DNA of 64,000 nt from Alitta virens (lineage: Eukaryota > Annelida > Polychaeta > Phyllodocida > Nereididae): the NCBI GenBank assembly GCA_932294295.1, contig OW028580.1:39248336-39312335 (forward strand). Reading direction: 5' to 3'. The notes beneath the pieces are model-generated. The model searched no databases and was not told the origin of the DNA. It saw only the letters and a program-made list of their open reading frames with translations. Positions 24,701-34,659 of the stretch are shown one piece after another. Every line of letters starts with the position of its first letter. Position 1 is the stretch's first letter. The position numbers were made by a program, and so were the translations under genes.

Positions 24701-24769
24701 ATGCGTGATGCACGAGTTGTAGTCCTCAGCATGGTAGGCATTAGCAGCCAGCTCCACAAGTCTACTCAT
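15795..24769 (-). CDS. TPR and ankyrin-like repeat protein, unknown function, about 16 exons
   Basis: Exons in transcription order: 24542-24769, 23921-24083, 23432-23713, 22827-22963, 22177-22464, 21961-22123, 21163-21288, 20555-20713, 19971-20270, 19604-19681, 19315-19396, 18816-19225, 18263-18501, 17185-17661, 16605-16788, then 15851-16114 or read-through to a stop at 15795. Phases agree at every junction, giving about 1,190 residues. N-terminal TPRs are followed by ankyrin-like repeats, an alpha-helical middle, a serine/arginine/lysine-rich disordered segment (KHRRRKTSSRASRSSR, SSPRKRKKSG; likely nuclear localisation) and a C-terminal alpha/beta-looking segment. The TPR-then-ankyrin order recalls TRANK1, but no helicase domain is recognisable and I do not claim orthology. 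The exons at 22177-22464 and 21961-22123 are least certain; the first exon may have a 5' partner, since AACAG precedes the ATG. Confidence 0.68.
16881..17012 (-). mobile_element. 5'-truncated LINE 3' end, family shared with 44500-45210
   Basis: On the minus strand it reads ATGTCTTTGGGGTTTCTCC, and then GGTAAATAAATGATCTTCTG with an ATTC-rich tail. The same order (TCTTTGGGGTGTCTCC, then GGGTAAATAAACAGTATTCTG) ends the LINE at 44500-45210. Only the 3' UTR remains. Confidence 0.6.
21961..22963 (-). CDS. TPR/ankyrin gene, three candidate ankyrin-like exons
   Basis: 22827-22963 encodes NLIPLQLLLRYSCQAANSKD and NNSLLHQICI, with a strong TTTGCAG acceptor. 22177-22464 encodes GPAQIIQALLTYGPRFKLAQ. 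21961-22123 encodes ADWLTTQGLNCGVTNREGKK followed by PSDLL. The LL..G...N...N..GK.P.DLL pattern is ankyrin-like. Phases run 1 to 0, 0 to 0, 0 to 1 and link exactly to the flanking exons, which would also be in phase if all three were skipped. The middle exon has a weak acceptor. Confidence 0.5.
23432..24769 (-). CDS. TPR/ankyrin gene, exons 1-3: tetratricopeptide region
   Basis: Exon 1 reads MSRLVELAANAYHAEDYNSC and then VAFLHSNRCQAWVALGQWDNA, two canonical TPR helix pairs. Exon 2 continues GHYQMGLCEEQEGHLVEAAT, a third unit. Exon 3 (AHEHDTNLWGKLDL, RWLLRLNDWIAVDLLVRRLY) is helical and then serine-rich. TPRs usually bind peptides of partner proteins; the partner is unknown. The start ATG at 24769 fits because a TPR begins immediately after it. 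Confidence 0.72.
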
Positions 24770-24860
24770 CTGTTATAAGGAAAAAAATATCATTATAACT
24801 ACAGCTGGGGCTTTACTCTGTAGACTGCTGAATAAATCATTGATGACATCACAAAGGTGT

Positions 24861-25030
24861 GAGGAGTCAGAGTCAGAATAGCATTTATTCACCCAGATAA
24901 TCACACATTCACACAAACAAAAAAGCGATCACATCAGAATAAATACGTAAGTGGGAGGCCAAAGACAATTACATGTCGCTATAGTGGTGCCACCTGATAA
25001 GGGAAGGGGTGCACTGGAGGAACAATCCTG
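24861..25030 (-). mobile_element. 5'-truncated LINE 3' end, same family
   Basis: The minus strand contains GGTGGCACCACTATAGCGAC, then GTCTTTGGCCTCCC, then GTGAATAAATGCTATTCTGA and a short ATTCTGACTCTGAC tail. It is collinear with the 3' end at 45090-45210. It lies just upstream of the TPR gene start. Confidence 0.65.
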
Positions 25031-26048
25031 CAGACCACATCATCAGCTACAAGTCAACATAAGATAAAGATAGGGAAAGAAAAGTAAGGAGAATGTGAGG
25101 ATCAGTATACAGCTCCCCCTGCTGACCCAGGAGTCCCCCATTATGTGTATATGTATTATATGTGCAATAACAGGTGTCAGCCGGCAAATTCTAATCAATA
25201 TAATGAACTATGCAGTATAAAAATAATAAATTAATGCACTGTATTGCATGGGTTCGCTCTAATGCCCAAGAGTAGACCTCTGATTATCTACTAACAGTCG
25301 AGGACCTTGGAGGAGACACCGCCTGCAGAACCTTCCCCAGTATTTGAGGACTGAGGATTGCATTACCGTCTCATTAAATAAATAACCATACATTTTGGTA
25401 TTTCAGTGATTAAAACTGCCATAAATTAATACTGTGAATTGACTTAAGTGTGTGATGAAATTATATTTGGCCTTCTTTAAAATTGATTAATTCCATTTGG
25501 CCGGCCCTTTTGTCTCACTCAAGTGTCCCGTATAAAAGATCAACACCTTGGTTGAAATTAATGAGACCGTTTTCAAGGCCCAAGCATCTCATCATTGCAT
25601 CAACATAGATAAGTTAATATTGGAAATTTACATTGAATTGTTAATGGGCGATATTCGGGAATTTCCCCAATCCTTCCAGATTTCTGCTTGATTAGCTTAG
25701 AAAATCTACTAAATCTGCAGCCTGAGATTTCACAACACCATTGTACGGTCTGATAAATAATAATTACCTTTTAGAAGGGTTTATTTACTCAGAATCTGTG
25801 AACTCAGTTGCTGTGAACTGGTGCAGCCATGGCTTACATTTGTTTCACCAGAGGCCTGGATGCTATTTTTAGACAGTCTAGCCTCTAGGACCAAAATAGA
25901 CGTCACAAATGTAATAAGCATTAAATGGACATGTAACGCTGAATGCATGGTTTTGCTATGTATTTACACTTGAAAAGTGGAAATTGCAACAAAAAAATAT
26001 ATTATAATCAAAAATTAATTCCATCTTTATCTGCCACGCTTCTGCCAG
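25031..26048. other. intergenic, no feature recognised
   Basis: Between the TPR gene and the tRNA gene I see AT-rich unique-looking sequence with no coding exon, hairpin or tandem repeat I can support. Confidence 0.6.
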
Positions 26049-26121
26049 GGGCTCGTGGCGCAATGGATAACGCGTCTGACTACGGATCAGAAGATTCCAG
26101 GTTCGAATCCTGGCGAGCTCG
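26049..26121 (+). tRNA. tRNA-Arg (anticodon ACG)
   Basis: This 73-nt cloverleaf closes fully. The acceptor stem GGGCTCG pairs with CGAGCTC (one G-U pair) and the discriminator is G. The D-arm contains the A box TGGCGCAATGG. The anticodon stem-loop is TCTGA-CTACGGA-TCAGA with ACG at positions 34-36. The T-arm has the B box GGTTCGAATCC. A TTTT Pol III terminator follows at 26122-26125. A34 is normally deaminated to inosine, so it would read CGU, CGC and CGA. No intron. The sequence is close to the vertebrate tRNA-Arg-ACG as I know it and appears functional. It points toward the 3' end of the BRF2-like gene 720 bp away. Confidence 0.97.
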
Positions 26122-26573
26122 TTTTGCCTAGTTCTAACCCAGTTGCCACAGTAATTCATGATTTCGTGAGAATGAAATTAAATCGATTTATAAATAGATT
26201 ATTTGGCCTCGTGCCTTAATTAGCCTTATTTTATTAAGCAGGGATTCAAATTCAGTTCCTGTTCACGCTCATGCAAAATGCGATTTTGCGTGAGCATTTA
26301 CTCGCTTCAAGCAAAAGTTAGGGTCAACACGAATTGTTTTTGAAGTCATTGCAGGACTACTTTTAACTAACTTGTTCTTAATTCAAGGAAATCCCATTTT
26401 ATATCAGTTACACGTCACACTTTGATTATATATGTTCAAAGCTTGGTGCCATTGACAAATTCCACGAGCAACAAATTCACTCATGGAGTAAACACCTCCA
26501 TGGTTCACTGCAGCTGAACACTCTGCAAAATAAGATAAACCTCAAATGCAAACAGATCTCTATTTTATTTTAT

Positions 26574-26579
26574 GAATCA
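26574..26579 (-). promoter_or_regulatory. candidate poly(A) signal of the BRF2-like gene
   Basis: AATAAA on the minus strand about 270 bp past the stop codon, the best match between the stop and the tRNA gene. Confidence 0.4.
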
Positions 26580-26844
26580 TTTAGTTAGGTACAAGATGAC
26601 AAAAACATGATTTTACATCACATTATCATTTGTAATGATTATCTTTGGCAGCAAAAAAACTGCTGATGTAAATCACAGCAAAATAAATCACAGTAGTTTC
26701 ATACAAATTAAATTAATTATAAATTAATAGTGACACGATTGCCGTCGATTGGTATACATAAAGTAACACTGAATGTCATCACATACGGAAATATTCATAA
26801 ATATTAAAAAGTATCATAAATGAGATCGTAACGACATGATCGCA

Positions 26845-28428
26845 TCACTTTTCAACGAGTCTTCTGTATAATTTGACTTCATTTCCTGAGCGTAGGTAAG
26901 AGTTAAGTTCAGAGTCACACATGTCATTTTCATCTAATTCAGTGTTGTCTAAGTCACGATCAGTTTTCTCCATTTCAACTTTTAATTTCTTCGGTACCAA
27001 TGCGGACGCATTTTTATTATCGGATGGGTCGAATGAAGGAGGATATTTCCCAATCCATTCTCCATTTTTTCTTTTTCGTCTTGTTTCTTGTGTTCCCTCA
27101 AAACCCGTTTCATTTGAGATTCCAGCATTTACGGCTTTAGTCGAAGTTCCAGTAAGACAAGAAGTCCCATCACATTTTCCATTTTCAACTTTAGACGACA
27201 GAACTGCTGGTTTGTCTGGTAAATCTAAATTATTGCCTCCCTTGGAGATTTCAAATTTCAGCGATTTGCGGTAAGCCAAAATGTCCTTCAGGTGATGCAG
27301 AACATTCTTATTCTTTATATTTTGCATGGCTAACCAAGGTATTTTCTTTGCAACGGTACAAAGCACTTTCAGTATTTCGTTGTACCTCAGACGACAAGTA
27401 TTTAATTCATTGTCATAACCGTGCTCCTTAACAAATTTCTTCAAATCCAATTTAGGTTGACCTGAAGCTAGCAAAACAGTGTAAATAGTCGCCGCTATCA
27501 CTGCACGAGGGTTCCTTCCATCTGGTAGCGATACAGATTCCAACAATTCCGAAAGTCTGTGTATATTCTCCAACAATTCTTTATCCAGAGGCTCTTTAAA
27601 TTTCATCGTCTCAATTTCAATTCTTTCTTTATAAGTCAGGTGTTTCATTTCCACATCAAGATTTTCACATAATTTTCTAAAGTTTTCCATTATATCGTAC
27701 TTGGTGCACCCCTCCACAAGACCTGCCACTTCACTGATTGTAACAGGTCGACCATAGTGTCTGCAAGCGTAATACAAACAGGCTGCAGCGACTTTGATCT
27801 TGCAGGCCATATGTTTTGCTTTGACTCTCTCCAGTTCTTGTCGAAATATATTTTCACCGTGCTGTTGGACATGATCAGGAAGATTTAATTTTTGTGCTAA
27901 CAATGCATACTTCTTCAATGCAACGTTGGCACCGCGAGGAATCCTGTTGGTGTCAGAGTGATAACTGTAATGTGCTGGCAGGTTTCCTCTACAGTGGAAG
28001 TCGCTTTTCGATGAAACAAATCCTTGGCTCGTGAGTCCATCATCACTTGTAATGTTAGCAGACTGGTCATCAACTACCACTCCACATTTTACACACACTT
28101 TTTGGCAACTATTGCTCAAATCCCCAACATCAAACTCAGTTCCTCCACAATTTTTACAAGTCTCTGCTTGTGTGTTATTGAGGGCTTGTGATAATGAATG
28201 AGTGACTTCTGAATCACAATCGTTTGTATCGTTAACACTGTAATGAGCTGGTAGGTTCTGTATGCAGTGGTGCTCAGGTGAACGCAACTCATACGTTCCC
28301 ACATCCTCATTCAGAGGAGTGGATGACTGGTCAGTAGAAACGACTCCACAACTCGTACATATCCTTTGTAGACTTGTGTCTCCCGTATCAAAGTCAGTGC
28401 CGCCACACTGGCCACATGCTGAGACCAT
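26845..28428 (-). CDS. BRF2: BRF2-like TFIIIB subunit with duplicated zinc ribbon, intronless
   Basis: This 527-residue single-exon ORF has its ATG in a good context (A at -3, G at +4). In known BRF2 proteins the product joins TBP and BDP1 at U6-type promoters to recruit RNA polymerase III. Zinc ribbon 1 uses C5, C8, C24, C27; ribbon 2 uses C91, C94, C112, C115. Each is followed by an LPAHYS block (59-64 and 150-155). Cyclin folds lie near 165-260 and 280-380. The second ends in WLAMQNIKNKNVLHHLKDIL, matching the human BRF2 [20 protein letters not shown] region. The C-terminus CDSELNSYLRSGNEVKLYRR matches human SDSEIEQYLRTPQEV. BRF2 rather than BRF1 or TFIIB because of these C-terminal blocks. 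Human BRF2 is 419 residues; the extra length comes largely from the N-terminal duplication and longer linkers. Confidence 0.9.
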   Translation of the reverse strand: MVSACGQCGGTDFDTGDTSLQRICTSCGVVSTDQSSTPLNEDVGTYELRSPEHHCIQNLPAHYSVNDTNDCDSEVTHSLSQALNNTQAETCKNCGGTEFDVGDLSNSCQKVCVKCGVVVDDQSANITSDDGLTSQGFVSSKSDFHCRGNLPAHYSYHSDTNRIPRGANVALKKYALLAQKLNLPDHVQQHGENIFRQELERVKAKHMACKIKVAAACLYYACRHYGRPVTISEVAGLVEGCTKYDIMENFRKLCENLDVEMKHLTYKERIEIETMKFKEPLDKELLENIHRLSELLESVSLPDGRNPRAVIAATIYTVLLASGQPKLDLKKFVKEHGYDNELNTCRLRYNEILKVLCTVAKKIPWLAMQNIKNKNVLHHLKDILAYRKSLKFEISKGGNNLDLPDKPAVLSSKVENGKCDGTSCLTGTSTKAVNAGISNETGFEGTQETRRKRKNGEWIGKYPPSFDPSDNKNASALVPKKLKVEMEKTDRDLDNTELDENDMCDSELNSYLRSGNEVKLYRRLVEK

Positions 28429-28528
28429 AGTGAGTTGCTGTCAGAACCGCATTCGGGAAACACAGTCAAATTAAGTTGCACTTCTCCACTGACTCACTCC
28501 TCGTGCAGCTGCTGTCAACAAATGATAG

Positions 28529-28540
28529 TGCGCATGCGCA
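28529..28540. promoter_or_regulatory. NRF-1-type palindrome upstream of BRF2-like gene
   Basis: TGCGCATGCGCA is a perfect 12-bp match to the NRF-1 consensus, about 100 bp upstream of the BRF2-like ATG. NRF-1 sites are typical of TSS-proximal promoters of housekeeping genes. The surrounding 150 bp are richer in CpG than most of the window. Confidence 0.6.
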
Positions 28541-28820
28541 GTTAACGTTTCGCATTCGTTGTTCACCAGGGGTCCTGTAAACTGCGGAACGCACGGAGCG
28601 TACGCATGCAAATGCTCATCTTGTCTTAGATTGATTAGATTAGCATGCTTGAGATGAATGCCTCAAATAGACTCAAAAAGCGGAGTTGGCACGAAAAGAA
28701 TTTTTATATTTTTGTAATTTAAATTGAAAATTTTAAGGAATTACCACTTGATCTCTACCAGAAACTTTGTGGTAAATTACCTGTATGCTGGTATTATAGG
28801 AAAACCACACGAGTCCCTTA

Positions 28821-28885
28821 TCTGTTTTGACAGATCAGACGAGATGGGTGCATGGCACCCTCTTAGTCTGATCTGTCAAAACAGA
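28821..28885. repeat. 65-nt hairpin with perfect 20-bp stem
   Basis: TCTGTTTTGACAGATCAGAC (28821-28840) is perfectly complementary to 28866-28885. Inside, GGGTGC and GCACCC form a second 6-bp stem around ATG, with 5-nt internal loops (GAGAT and TCTTA) between the two stems. The shape resembles a miRNA precursor or a very short foldback element. No target duplication is visible next to the arms. Confidence 0.85.
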
Positions 28886-29538
28886 CATCTTCAGACCTGC
28901 TGCCTATCATGAGTCATCATACAGCATCCACACTTGCAATAGAGATAGGGATATGGGTCTGATGACTCATCAAGCACAAATTTTACTCCCAAAAGCAGGA
29001 ATATTCTTCACTCTTACACATATAACTGTAAATTATTCATCCGTCAATCAACTGTATACTATATAGGCCATGAACCAGAGGGTCGGTTGGTACCATGGGG
29101 GGGGGGGGGGGGGAGGGGAACTTCAGTGTTATTTTTTGAAAGACGAATGTCCCAGGTCTTGTTTAAATGATTACAACAAATCTGGTCAGCAGATTATTCA
29201 GTTTATTTCAGCAGAAGCACATACATCAGCAAGCCTAGCAATGGCGTCCGTCAACGTTCTACCTCATTAACATAATCTCGTGAGAGTCTCATAGATGTAA
29301 CAGTGGATTGTACAAGCACTAACTACCCAAACAAATATCTGTTTCGCAGAACATATTAACACCTTAACCTTTCAAGAACTGTCAGAACATTTAATATTGT
29401 TACGCAGAAGTTACTTAAAGTCAATCAATAAACAATCACACTTGTACAGAACTCTAAAGTCAATTGACAAGCCATTATACTTGTATATCATTTATGTCTT
29501 TGTAACATTTAAAAGTCAATCAATAAACAACTACACTT

Positions 29539-32500
29539 TCATATGATCATTACAGTCTTTGAATCACTCTTCTTCATGATAACGCTGATTTTGCAACCAG
29601 CGGAAAGTCTCGTCTTAGTTCTCACTGACGATGGAGACTGTACAGACGCAGGACCGGGAGTGACTGTATTATCAGGTGATTCTGTAGCGGGTTTATATCG
29701 AGATTGCACAGGTGATGGTAGAGGACTTGGTATCTCGGGAAGAGACAACAAATGAACTCGATTGCGCCTGTGCAGTGTGCAACCCTGTATCAGAGTTTAC
29801 TAGGTATGTTCGATTACTGGCTTCTTCACCGATGATTACTCCCAGCTTTATCCCATTTGTTGGCATTGCGCACAAGCACTCTATCTCCGGTCATAAAGGT
29901 CCTCAATGGGCGTGCACCATGGTGGCGTTCGTAATTTGTCTTGGCACGCTCTTTCGATTTAGTATCAACCGCACATACTGCCTTGTCTTCCGGGGACTGC
30001 GGCAACAGCACATATGGCAAAACAGGCAACCTGGTATTGAGGACCCTGCCCATAAGCCACCGAGGGAGAAACGCTAGTATCACTATGTGGGGTTGCCCAG
30101 TAGTTCAGCAATGCAATATCTGGGGACAATGTGGAGAGGATATTCTTGGCAATCTTCACAGCGCTCTCGGCCTCTCCGTTGGCCTGTGCGAAATATGGGC
30201 TGCTTGTAGTGAGTGCAAACCCATAGTTATCAGCAAAAGCTTGGAATTCACTGGACACAAACTGTGAACTGTTGTCACAGTGGAACTCCTCAGGTATGCC
30301 AAAAGTAGCAAACACTTGTTGGCACTTATTAATGACTGCACTGGACGAAGTAGAATTCAAATATTTTATCTCAATCCATCGACTATAGTAATCCACAAGA
30401 ATCAAGTAGTTTTCCGGTTGTGCATGCACAGATCAATTTTCTCCCATTGACCATATAGGAGTGGCGACGGACGTAAGTGGTTCTGACTGCTGTGCAGGCC
30501 GTCGTTCTGCACAATACGTACAAGTCTCACAGAGGGTTTTGAGCTTGCCTCGAATGCCTGGCCACCACACGCAACGTTCTGCATTGCTCCAACATTTCTG
30601 AATCCTTGGTGGCTCTCGTGTAATTTACTCAAAACCTCAGCACGTTGAACACCTGGTACAACTTTCCTATTTCGATACAACAGTAATCAATTTATCACTG
30701 ACAGCATATCTATAGAAATTCTTGAGATGTGAAGGAATGACTCTAACTGGCCATCCATTCACTACATAGTTAATAATTTCTCCCATTTCATTGTCATGAA
30801 CAATCGCTTGCTGGATTTTTGACATCCTGCTCTGTGCCACGGTAAATGGCTGATGACACTATCAACATAGGCCTCAACTTCCTCAGTCAGCTGAAAATCT
30901 GTGACATTTACCGGCTTTCGAGATATTGTGTCAGCGATCACAAGCTGCTTTCCTGGTTTATGGCTGACGACTCTGGAGAACTGCATAAGCTGTATCAGCA
31001 GTCGTTGGCACCGTAAAGGCGCTCCAAAGTTCAAATTCAGGTAATCCCACCAAATTATTTCCGGAATTTCTCACATGCCCAGGCTGCGGCAAGACACTCC
31101 CGTTCAATTTGTGAATAATGTCTTTCAGTGTCATTCATGGCACGTGATGCGAAAGCGATGGGCATTAAGTGGGATCATTCCCACTGTAGAAGGACTCCTC
31201 CTAATTCACAACTACTGGCATCAGCACTATAACTACCACAGGCCGCTTCATACTGAAGTATTGCAATGAAAGCAACTGGCTGATCTTCATTTTCGCAGCA
31301 GTGAATGCAGCCTGCTGTGGCTGTCCCCACAGGTACAACACTCCAGACATCATCAGATCTGTAATAGGCTTTATTACAGTTGCGAGACCAGAAGTGAATT
31401 TAGACAAATAGTTCATCATGCCACAGAGACTCTGAAGCTCAGTGATGTTACTGGGAGGGGGCATGTCGAGAATGGCTTTGACCTTGTCTGGCTCTAACAC
31501 CGTCGGCACTGAGAACGTGTCCGAAAAACCTGACCTCCTTCTGTCTTATATGACATTTGTCTTTGTTCGACCTGAAGTAGCGATAGGTTGTTGCACTTAT
31601 TACAAATAGTTGTCGTGATCTTGCGGAGTTTCCCCCCACACAAGAATGTCATCCATAATAACTGCACAACCTGGTAGATCGTCAAGTAATTTTTGCATGT
31701 GCAGTTGAAAAATTTCAGGACCAATATTGATTCCCATGGGTAACCGTTGGTAGCAAAAACACCCGAAAGGTGTAATGAAGGTTGTCAAGGGCATACTCTG
31801 TTCATGTGAAGGGACTTTGTGAAATCCGCTATTAGCATCCATGGTCAAAAAGTAAGTTGCCCCAACGAGACTAGGTGCAATATCATCAAGTGTAAGGAAG
31901 TTCATGTAGGCTCTTTTGACGCTTTGGTTCAGTCTCTTAAAGTCAGTATAGATTCGGACCTTCCCAGATTTCTTGAGGATTGGCACCAAAGGAGCACACT
32001 CTGTTGGGGTTTCGATGTGTTAAATGATACCATCATGTTGCATGCGATCTAGTTCCTGCTTGACTTTTGGCAGCAGATGGAACCCAATATTCCTTCCAGT
32101 GTGGACAGCATATGGGGTGGTGTCATTTTTCAATTCCATTCACACTGGGTCAACTTTAAGCAGACCAATCTCATCTAGGCGACGCACAAGCTCCATTTTA
32201 CGAGCTGCGGTGCAACTCAGAAGGTTATTTCGCAACTGATTTGTAACTACAATGATATTGCATTGGTAAGTGGTACCCTTCCGTATCATGATACCAGGGA
32301 AGCTTCCTTGCCACACACAGTTTACCTCCAGGTGAGTTGAGGGTAGCATTACAAGGAGACAGTGGAGGCCTGTCCTTCAGAGCCCAATAACGGTTTTCAT
32401 TGATGACAGAAACGTCTGCTCCCGTGTCAATCTTAAAGGTAGTCTGTGTTCCTTACAATGACAGATTTTCTAACCATGGTGAACAATCATCTTTAATCAC

Positions 32501-32665
32501 AACGGCATCAACTAAAGCCTCCATGGTAGGTCATCTAATTCAAAATCACCTCGGGCATCGTACTCACAGTCCTCTGAGTCGGTGGTCACTTCATGAATTC
32601 TTTTATTCTTCTGACACATTTTGGCGAAATGGCCCTTTCCATGGCAATAACTACATGTAAACTCT
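29539..32665 (-). mobile_element. decayed Ty3/Gypsy LTR retrotransposon (gag end, protease, RT, RNase H, integrase)
   Basis: Read on the minus strand: a CCHC zinc knuckle (C-S-Y-C, H, C; about 32600-32660), a protease DTGA active site (about 32425), RT with VIMDDILVWG (about 31630-31665), the tether region near 31500-31200, integrase core with LVDYYSRW and FHCDNSSQF (about 30405-30240) and E in NGEAESAV, then an integrase C-terminal segment to 29539. Several stops and frameshifts interrupt the frame, and the DNG of the integrase core reads DNS. No LTR pair is recognisable and gag is truncated at about 32665, so it is immobile. Bases 29040-29538 downstream may include a remnant 3' LTR, unproven. 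Confidence 0.85.
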
Positions 32666-33149
32666 ATTCAGCTCCTTAATAATCAACCTTATGAGGTTAT
32701 ATCACCTTAAGAATGATAGACCCCAATCTAGAATCTAGATAAAATACATGATAGAAGTGAAACTTGATGAAGTCACATCCAAATAACGGCAAAACATATC
32801 ATATGCATCTTAAGTACTAATATCTTAGAATTTTAAGGAGTAATGTACATCAGGCCTGTATATTTCGATCCATGTTCTGGCAGAATATGTCTTGGTTTCA
32901 CCCTCAGTTGATCTTGTCCATCATAAGTCATGATCTTCAGCCATTACCCACAGGGCTTGGTATCTCTGGCCTGGGTTCCAGGCATTGTTGCTAGATGGCA
33001 TCTTGATAATTGACTCTATGGATAGGCTTTTCCGAAAAGTCTTTTTTTCGGGTGGCAATTGCTTATATTCTCATATCTGAGATCATTGACATGCACACCT
33101 GTAGTTTTAAATGCTTTGACTTGACATGTAACTGCCTCCAGCTTTCCCG

Positions 33150-34340
33150 CCAATTCTGATGTCCCATTCTATTGCTGACCAAGTTCCATCCATGAAAGCT
33201 TCAAGAGCATCCTTGTTTGTGGTTAGAAGCTTCAATACACAGACTTCACCAGCAAAGGCACACACTGTCATACACTGTAAAAGTGTGTAAACTAACCAGG
33301 CTTATACAAGATTCAACAGGCTTATACAATAGCTGACACCTTCTTGATTTCAATTATACAGACTTAAGCAGGATATGACCATCTCAATGCCTTTTTAATT
33401 ATTAGGTAAAAAAAAAGACATCTGTCTCCTGAAGAAATGACAGCCACTGATATCCTGCCCTGGCCTCATGCTGCACGAAGAAGGAAGCACAGATTGCCCT
33501 GATTCTGTGTTCTGTAGAGATTACTCTTCATTTTAGTCTTTGGTGATCAGGAAGCATTGATCACCCTCAGTGGCTTACAACATCTTGCCTCCAAGCTTGT
33601 TCTGGTAATCTGTGTGTCTCAACATATTGACGAGGAGCTTAATAAGATGGGTTTTGTCAGCTGATGAATGACCTCCACTGTCGAACAAGGCTCTCCTGTC
33701 AGTCTTCTCTCAGAGTCCTTGATGGAAGTATCACTATTTGTCAACAACAATGTCAGTTCTATTACTGGAGCTTCCCTTTCATTGTGCCATTATTAAAATG
33801 GTCGCAGCAACATCCTAAAATGTTGTCTGATTCCCTCGCATTTTATGCACTAGGCCCATATGATCATCATTGGTCAACAGGACAACATACCTTTGCAGTG
33901 TACTAGCACGTTTCACTTTGTAAGTTTGCCTCACAAAGCCCTCAAGTGTAGCTAATGCCCAGGGTAACAGACTGCAAGGATGTGAAGGTATTTCTGCCAT
34001 GTGAAGATTCTGACTCTGCGCGCAATGATTCTTCCAAATATTGAGTGGTCTGCTATCAAAATAACTACCCTTCCATTTGCATCTTCACTTGTTTTCTTTG
34101 AGAGAAATGTGTTTTAAGTTTGTTCAGGCAAAGCATTATAGACACTCTTCAGCAATGATTCTCAACTCATGCATAATCATAAAGTCCATCAATCTTAATC
34201 TACATGCCCTTAACAAGGACTGTTTTGGTCATTGTAGGACCTGAACTTTCTTCTTCTTCCTTTACCATTCTCATGAGATCATTGTCCAGTTTGAACTTCT
34301 TTCCAAGCTTGAAGGGTTTTCATTATCAATCTTGCAATAC
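33150..34340 (-). pseudogene. decayed transposon-associated ORF of unknown function
   Basis: Minus-strand fragments in several frames resemble an uncharacterised ORF that I recall as repeated in many marine invertebrate genomes. They are FKLGKKFKLDNDLM (near 34300), MAEIPSHPCSLLPWALATLE (near 33990-33940), GLVHKMRGNQTTF (near 33855-33815), THLIKLLVNMLRHTDYQNKL (near 33650-33590) and SVCAFAG with LKLLTTNKDALEAF (near 33270-33190). They are collinear and broken by stops and frameshifts. The family resemblance is from memory and unverified; no function is assigned. It abuts the Gypsy remnant. Confidence 0.45.
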
Positions 34341-34659
34341 AGATTACTTACAAACATTACTACATTGGGTCTCATACTGAGTCATACATATCTTTATAGG
34401 ATTCATGGTATTATTTTTTTGGTATGCTGGTTAAACGTTACACTGTACAATGCTTGCCGTAGTGGCAATTTTTAGAGGCCCATAAAATGCCTTGCTTGCC
34501 ATGGTGCCATTTTAGAAAATAACTCGTACTGAATCTGAATTCAACCGATGTTTAATGAAAGTATGTGGTAATTGCCCCAAGGCAACCATTAAAAGTTGGG
34601 TAAAAATAATTTTGTTATTGGTCTATTCAGTGTCGGTCTCCCCAAGCATGATGTACCTT

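Noticed and set aside
25943..26159. ORFs on both strands over the tRNA
   Set aside because: They are shadows of the tRNA-Arg sequence.
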